NCBI GenBank assembly: GCA_016789785.1
Contig: JAEUQE010000069.1
Location: 1 to 37,011, forward strand
DNA: 37,011 bases
Source: Bryobacterales bacterium
GTDB lineage: Bacteria > Acidobacteriota > Terriglobia > Bryobacterales > Bryobacteraceae
Reading direction: 5' to 3'
A model generated the notes under the pieces. It worked only from the letters and a program-made list of their open reading frames with translations. It was not told where the DNA came from and made no database searches. Every line of letters begins with the position of its first letter. Positions within the stretch are counted from its first letter, which is position 1. Made by a program: the position numbers and the translations under genes. Shown here one piece after another: positions 32,563 through 37,011 of this stretch.

Positions 32563-33786
32563 ATGGATGTAAACACTACCGTTGAATCGGTGTACAGGTC
32601 GGACTGGGGACGCATCGTCGCCGCACTCATCCGCCTCACCAGCGACTTCGACCTCGCCGAAGAAGCCGCGCAGGAAGCCTTCACCGCCGCCATCCATCAG
32701 TGGCCCTCCAGCGGAATCCCGGCGTACCCACGCGCGTGGATCATCGAAACCGCCCGTCACAAGGCAATTGATCGTATCCGTCGCCGCACCCGTTTCGAAG
32801 CAACCCTCGACACGACGGTCTCCGAACCCTCCACTCCCGCCACCGATTTTGACCCTTCCGAGATCCCCGACGAACGGCTGCGGCTGATCTTCACCTGCTG
32901 TCATCCCGCGCTCGCTCTCGAATCGCAGGTCGCGCTGACGCTGCGCACGCTCGGCGGGCTCGACACCGAAGAAATCGCCCGCGCCTTCCTTGTTCCCACC
33001 GCCACCATGGCCCAACGGCTGGTGCGCGCGAAACGGAAGATCCGCGATGCTGGCATCCCTTACTCCGTACCGGCCCGAAACGACATGCCCGAACGTTTGG
33101 ACGCGGTCCTCGCTGCCATCTATCTCATCTTCAACGAAGGTTACTCCGCCACGCGGGGCGAACCCCTCCTCCGCATCGGCCTCTGTGCCGAAGCAATCCG
33201 TCTGGGCCGCCTGGTTCACTCTCTGATGCAGCCCGAGACTCCGGGCGAAGCCACCGGCCTGCTCGCCCTGATGCTCCTTCATGACTCCCGGCGCGACGCC
33301 CGGGTCGACGATTCCGGTGACATCGTTTTACTCGAAGATCAGGACCGCTCCCGTTGGAATCAGGCGCAAATCGTCGAAGCGCTTCCGCTCGCATCATCGG
33401 CGCTTCTGTACGCGCCGGGGCCCTATGCCATTCAGGCAGCCATCGCCGCGGAGCACTGCCGTGCGGCCCGCGCCGAAGATACCAACTGGCGGCGGATCCT
33501 CCGCCTCTACCACTTACTTGAGCAGTTACAGCCGTCGCCGGTCATCACTTTGAACAAAGCGGCTGCGCTCGCCATGGCCGAGGGCCCGCAACCTGCCCTC
33601 ACTCTGATCGAATCGCTTGCCGACGAACTCGATAACTACCACCTGTTCCATGCGGCGCGAGCCGATCTTCTCCGCCGGGCCGGCAACGCCACCGCAGCCG
33701 CCATCAGTTACCGCCGTGCACTCCTGTTAGTAACCAACGAAAGCGAACGGCGTTTTCTGGAGGGGCGCCTGCGCGAGGTCGAGTAA
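32563..33786 (+). CDS. ECF42-type RNA polymerase sigma factor with C-terminal extension
   Basis: 407 residues, about twice the size of a minimal ECF sigma factor. Region 2 is at about 5-75 ([36 protein letters not shown]). The linker has the family's [15 protein letters not shown]. Region 4 is at about 125-165 ([19 protein letters not shown]). From about 175 a helical, TPR-like extension ([42 protein letters not shown]) replaces an anti-sigma partner in this group. The divergent DGPF pair and their promoter confirm the ECF42 assignment. There is no ribosome-binding site before ATG 32563, so translation may be leaderless. The stop lies 10 nt from the end of the convergent beta-helix gene. The activating signal is unknown. 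Confidence 0.93.
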   Translation: MDVNTTVESVYRSDWGRIVAALIRLTSDFDLAEEAAQEAFTAAIHQWPSSGIPAYPRAWIIETARHKAIDRIRRRTRFEATLDTTVSEPSTPATDFDPSEIPDERLRLIFTCCHPALALESQVALTLRTLGGLDTEEIARAFLVPTATMAQRLVRAKRKIRDAGIPYSVPARNDMPERLDAVLAAIYLIFNEGYSATRGEPLLRIGLCAEAIRLGRLVHSLMQPETPGEATGLLALMLLHDSRRDARVDDSGDIVLLEDQDRSRWNQAQIVEALPLASSALLYAPGPYAIQAAIAAEHCRAARAEDTNWRRILRLYHLLEQLQPSPVITLNKAAALAMAEGPQPALTLIESLADELDNYHLFHAARADLLRRAGNATAAAISYRRALLLVTNESERRFLEGRLREVE

Positions 33787-33796
33787 CTCTCCGGGG

Positions 33797-35149
33797 TCAA
33801 CGCGCCTCGCCCGGCTTCCGGACCGGCCAGCGCTTCCTTGGCAGCCCCACTTCGAACGCGCCCACGGCCGGCGGCGTGCCCCAACACCGTCCATCGAAGT
33901 CGGGCACACTCAACGAAATCAGGCGCCCCGCACCGCGCGCAGGGCTGCCCATCGGAAGATGAAAGTCGCCCCCTTCCCGGTCCGCGAACCCAGGGTCCTT
34001 CTGAATCATCGATCCCGATTCCGGTGGCACGCCGCCCGAAAGCACCGGCCCTCGCCAGTCAGGCCCTTGATCGAGCGCAAACCAGAGGTTCGAGCCGAAC
34101 GTAAAGGTGTCCGGCGCGGTTCCGCCTCCCACGTTGACAATGGTCCGTATGTCGGACTGGCGCATCACGATCAGGTTATTCACAAAAAGCCCATTGCGCG
34201 AAGGGACAAAGCGCGGCCCGGTAGTTTCCTGAAGAATTCGCGCCACCCACGTCTTCGGCTCCACCACCGTGTTATGCGCGAAGATACATTCATCGCATCC
34301 TGTATAAGCGATACTCGCGCCGCTCATCGATCCATTGCGCAGAAACACGTTGCCAATCACGCGGATTCTGGCCGCCTCGTGGGGCGCATCCAGCGGCCGG
34401 AAAAACTCCAGCCCCGTGGAGCCGCCCGCATTCACGCCGCGCCCCGGGACATCGGCAAAAGTGTTGGCGTGAATGAGAATATCCGAACTTCCGCCCTTCG
34501 CTTGCACTCCGCTCGCCACGGGATCATGAAAGTAGTTACCCGCGATATAGCCATGGTGACACCCCACCATATCGATAATCTCGCCGCGGTTACACCCATA
34601 CGCCTCGCTATCGAGCACGAAGAAGCGGTCGACGCCCGAAAGCTTGATACAGTCATTGTTACCGCCCGAACCCGCGCCAGCCACCGTCAGCCCCCGCAGC
34701 ACGATGTGCTCGCTGGGAGTTTCGTAAGTGCCGCCATCGTCGATGTTAATGCCGTGTACCGTCGCGCCACGAATGGTAAATCCTTCAATCACGACATACC
34801 GCAGATCGTTACCGGTCAGGACAATCGATGCTCCCGCCGCGTCCAGTACCACTTCCCCGGCGGCAACAATGGCGATCGGGCGCCCCGGCTCGCCCTGTAG
34901 ACCGGTCAACGTGGTGCCGCCAGCATAACGGCCCGGTTGAACCAGAATCCGAGTGCCCGGCGAAGCGTGCCGCACAGCGGACCGGATCGAGTCAAACGGC
35001 GCCTCCGTGGAGCCGTCGCCATTCGCGCTGCCGGACGTGCTCACGTGCAGCGTGCGCTCATAAGTAACACCCGTATCGAACGGCTCCGGCAGCGTCTGGC
35101 CCCACACTGCCCCCAAGAACACTTCCAATAGCAGCAAGCTTGCAAGCAT
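33797..35149 (-). CDS. Secreted right-handed parallel beta-helix protein
   Basis: 450 residues. Signal peptide (ASLLLLEVFLGAVWGQ), then a DUF1565-like opening (HVSTSGSANGDGSTEAPFDS, TRILVQPGRYAGG) and repeated beta-helix rungs (YVVIEGFTIRGATVHGINID; FFVLDSEAYGCNRGEIIDMV; DILIHANTFADVPGRGVNAG; IRVIGNVFLRNGSMSG). The fold is typical of polysaccharide lyases and glycoside hydrolases such as PL6 or GH28, but I see no specific catalytic set. ATG 35149 has AAGGAG about 5 nt upstream; the longer frame to 35200 lacks a clean signal start. It is divergent from the pectate-lyase-like gene with a 173-nt shared upstream region, so joint regulation is likely. Confidence 0.87.
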   Translation of the reverse strand: MLASLLLLEVFLGAVWGQTLPEPFDTGVTYERTLHVSTSGSANGDGSTEAPFDSIRSAVRHASPGTRILVQPGRYAGGTTLTGLQGEPGRPIAIVAAGEVVLDAAGASIVLTGNDLRYVVIEGFTIRGATVHGINIDDGGTYETPSEHIVLRGLTVAGAGSGGNNDCIKLSGVDRFFVLDSEAYGCNRGEIIDMVGCHHGYIAGNYFHDPVASGVQAKGGSSDILIHANTFADVPGRGVNAGGSTGLEFFRPLDAPHEAARIRVIGNVFLRNGSMSGASIAYTGCDECIFAHNTVVEPKTWVARILQETTGPRFVPSRNGLFVNNLIVMRQSDIRTIVNVGGGTAPDTFTFGSNLWFALDQGPDWRGPVLSGGVPPESGSMIQKDPGFADREGGDFHLPMGSPARGAGRLISLSVPDFDGRCWGTPPAVGAFEVGLPRKRWPVRKPGEAR

Positions 35150-35322
35150 CGTCACTCCTTCTGCCACGGGATACATGGCATGGCGAAGCCAGTGTATCAA
35201 GGCGGCCGATGTCCCGGATCATGGTCCGCCATCAGCCGCGGCCGGCCGTTGCCCCACCGTCCAAGCCGAATGTGTCATGCTCACTGGTGAGGCTTCCCTC
35301 TCAACAGGGCGAGCAACAGGCC

Positions 35323-36645
35323 ATGCTGTTCCGAATTTCTTTTATCCTTCTCCTCACCACCACTTACACCACCGCTCAAGTCCCCGCCTTTCCAGGCGCC
35401 CAGGGCTATGGAGCATCCACACCCGGAGGCCGCGGCGGCCAGGTCATCGCCGTCACCAATCTCGACGATTCCGGGCCTGGCAGCTTCCGTGCCGCCGTCA
35501 CCGCACGCGGCCCCAGAATCATCATCTTTCGAGTAAGTGGAACCATCACCCTCCGCTCATCCATCAACATTCGCGAGCCGTTCCTCACCATCGCCGGCCA
35601 AACCGCCCCCGGCGGCGGCATCACTCTGCGCGGCGAGAACCTCACCGTCTCCACCAACGACGTAATTGTGCGGTTCATCCGCGTCCGCCTCGGCGACGAA
35701 CATCTCAAGGAGAACGACGCGGTCAGCATTGCCAGCGGCGCGCGCAACGTCATCTTCGATCACGTTTCGGCGAGTTGGAGCGTGGATGAGTGCTTCTCGC
35801 CCAGCGGCGCAATCCGCGACGTGACCGTTCAGTGGTGCCTCATCAGCGAAAGCCTCTGGCATAGCATCCACAACAAGGGGACCCACGGCTATGGTTCGCT
35901 GCTGCGCGCGGTCGGCGGAGTCAGCCTCCATCACAACCTGTGGGCCCATCACAATGGCCGCAATCCCCGCTTCGGCGACAACTACGGCGAGGGTCCATGG
36001 CCAACTTACGATTTTCGCAATAATGTGATTTATAATTGGGGATCTTATTGTAGCGGAGTTACGGACGGCACCATTCGCGCCAACTATGTCGGAAACTACC
36101 TGAAACCCGGGCCCAATTCGTCCCGCCGGAACCCCATCTACATGGGCGACGAAGCAACTCCCGAAACGCGCTTCCACGTCGCGTCGAACATTGTCGAGGG
36201 CCGCCCGGAACTTACTGCCGACAACTCCCGCCTCTTCGACCGCACCGAGCGCAACGGCCAGCGCCTGTACACTCTCCACGACGCGCCCTTCGAAACTCCG
36301 CACGTCGATTCGACCTCCCCTCAGGAAGCCTACGAAACCGTCCTGCGCGACGCCGGCGCCGTGCTGCCCCGCCGCGACTCCGTCGACGAGCGCATCATCC
36401 ACGAAGTCCGGACCGGCACCGGAAGCCTCATCGATACCCAGCAGCAGGTCGGCGGCTGGCCGGAACTCGAGAGCGCCCCCCCACCTCTCGATTCCGACAA
36501 CGACGGCATGCCCGACTACTGGGAACGCGACTACGGACTCGACCCGCACGACCCCTCCGACGGCCCGAAGATCCGCGAGTCTGGCTACTCCAACATCGAG
36601 CACTATCTCAACGAGATCGCGGCCTGGCGCCGGTCTCAGCCCTGA
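35323..36645 (+). CDS. Secreted pectate-lyase-like enzyme (PL1-like)
   Basis: 440 residues. Signal peptide (LFRISFILLLTTTYTTAQ), then the characteristic opening FPGAQGYGASTPGGRGG, VIAVTNLDDSGPGSFRAAV and a pectate-lyase beta-helix core (IIIFRVSGTITL; VIVRFIRVRLGDEHLKENDA; NVIFDHVSASWSVDECF; VSLHHNLWAHHNGRNPRFGD). A C-terminal Ca-binding-type segment DSDNDGMPDYWERDYGLDP is usual in this subfamily. It should cleave pectin-like uronans by beta-elimination, though the substrate is inferred from family. ATG 35323 is chosen for the signal peptide; the ribosome-binding site is weak and the open frame extends to 35140. Confidence 0.9.
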   Translation: MLFRISFILLLTTTYTTAQVPAFPGAQGYGASTPGGRGGQVIAVTNLDDSGPGSFRAAVTARGPRIIIFRVSGTITLRSSINIREPFLTIAGQTAPGGGITLRGENLTVSTNDVIVRFIRVRLGDEHLKENDAVSIASGARNVIFDHVSASWSVDECFSPSGAIRDVTVQWCLISESLWHSIHNKGTHGYGSLLRAVGGVSLHHNLWAHHNGRNPRFGDNYGEGPWPTYDFRNNVIYNWGSYCSGVTDGTIRANYVGNYLKPGPNSSRRNPIYMGDEATPETRFHVASNIVEGRPELTADNSRLFDRTERNGQRLYTLHDAPFETPHVDSTSPQEAYETVLRDAGAVLPRRDSVDERIIHEVRTGTGSLIDTQQQVGGWPELESAPPPLDSDNDGMPDYWERDYGLDPHDPSDGPKIRESGYSNIEHYLNEIAAWRRSQP

Positions 36646-36708
36646 ACGGAGGCTTACCGAGGAATTAGTCCCACTTATGCGGATATGGAAGACTAGCCCA
36701 CCCGTCTT

Positions 36709-36743
36709 GGGGCTGGTTTGACACGAAGGACGAAACCAGCCCC
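36709..36743. terminator. Strong inverted repeat between convergent genes
   Basis: GGGGCTGGTTT (36709-36719) and AAACCAGCCCC (36733-36743) form a perfect 11-bp stem with a 13-nt loop, placed between the pectate-lyase gene end (36645) and the minus-strand gene end (36808). It is a likely bidirectional transcription stop, although no T-run follows on either strand. Confidence 0.55.
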
Positions 36744-36807
36744 CGGCGAGTGGCTCTTCCATCAGGCCCGCTCCTTCCAGCGGCATTTCGCCTGCTACAG
36801 GCGCGAA

Positions 36808-37011
36808 TCAGCGCACTTCATGCCCTCTCCATTCCTTCATCCGGTCCTGAAACCGCGACCGCATGAACTCGTGCGCCTTCTCCGCCTTCTCCTTCTGCGC
36901 CGGAGTGAGAATCGCATAGAATCGCGACATCGCCTTCAGATGATTTCCCAAAGCCTGCCCCGCCAGAACCCCGGCGGAATTACCCAGTTGCTGTAACTCG
37001 GAATCTGACTT
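36808..37011 (-). CDS. C-terminus of an LTXXQ (Spy/CpxP-like) periplasmic protein (partial)
   Basis: 67 codons and a TGA (36808-36810) on the minus strand; the rest lies beyond the window. The segment LKAMSRFYAILTPAQKEKAE has the LTPxQ motif of the Spy/CpxP/LTXXQ family of periplasmic helical chaperones and stress sensors, followed by a basic helix (HEFMRSRFQDRMKEW). The frame is open to the window edge with consistent codon use. Confidence 0.75.
   Translation of the reverse strand, partial: KSDSELQQLGNSAGVLAGQALGNHLKAMSRFYAILTPAQKEKAEKAHEFMRSRFQDRMKEWRGHEVR

Noticed and set aside
32419..33282. 287-codon minus-strand frame
   Set aside because: Antisense to the sigma factor and overlapping the DGPF gene. 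No recognisable domain.
35557..36786. 409-codon minus-strand frame
   Set aside because: Antisense to the pectate-lyase gene, which has clear family motifs. The frame's long Val/Ala/Gly/Asp runs are typical of a shadow.
1..37011. CRISPR arrays, tRNA or rRNA genes, intact insertion sequences, phage genes
   Set aside because: I saw no regularly spaced repeats with unique spacers, no cloverleaf-like sequence, and no transposase, integrase or phage structural motifs.

Overview
The window reads as a GC-rich Gram-negative chromosome segment, most likely an Acidobacteriota member related to Solibacter/Bryobacter. That placement is an inference. It rests on a roughly 1050-residue Oar-like TonB-dependent receptor with an N-terminal carboxypeptidase-regulatory domain, an ECF42-type sigma factor with paired DGPF proteins, secreted sulfatase and polysaccharide-lyase genes, and two Omp85/TolC-type outer-membrane proteins. 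No rRNA, tRNA, CRISPR array, intact insertion sequence or replication origin was seen.

Layout. (1) Positions 1-4914, plus strand: a tight operon with the tail of an OmpA-domain protein (probably a binding protein fused to OmpA), a TauC/SsuC-type ABC permease and ATPase, a two-TM coiled-coil protein, a Ycf46-like AAA ATPase and a 96-residue acidic helical protein. (2) 4984-14297, minus strand: a secreted S1 sulfatase, a degenerate 83-bp tandem repeat, a 2252-residue polypeptide that joins a TamB (AsmA/DUF490) translocation protein to a five-POTRA Omp85/BamA barrel, and a secreted TPR protein. (3) 14460-26303, minus strand: a TolC-like outer-membrane factor, collapsed remnants of PhnD-like genes, four intact tandem PhnD-like periplasmic binding proteins, a membrane histidine kinase, a REC-histidine kinase and a REC-PAS-GGDEF-EAL protein. 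From the first PhnD gene on, nearly every start overlaps the previous stop, so this looks like one translationally coupled sensory operon. It has no ABC permease or ATPase. (4) 26758-33786: a TlpA-like thioredoxin protein, a VOC/PhnB-like protein with a hairpin over its ribosome-binding site, the TonB receptor, two DGPF proteins and a divergent ECF42 sigma factor with a good match to an ECF42 promoter. (5) 33797-36645: a secreted parallel beta-helix protein divergent from a secreted pectate-lyase-like enzyme. The tail of an LTXXQ/Spy-like periplasmic protein closes the window on the minus strand.

The strongest candidates for unusual biology are the four-PhnD phosphorelay ending in c-di-GMP turnover, with visible scars of duplication and deletion in the array, the covalent TamB-BamA fusion, and the ABC/OmpA/coiled-coil/Ycf46-like AAA operon. 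A compositional signal also stands out: ACTTAC/GTAAGT is frequent from 1 to 8.1 kb and from 26.7 kb to the end, but absent in between.
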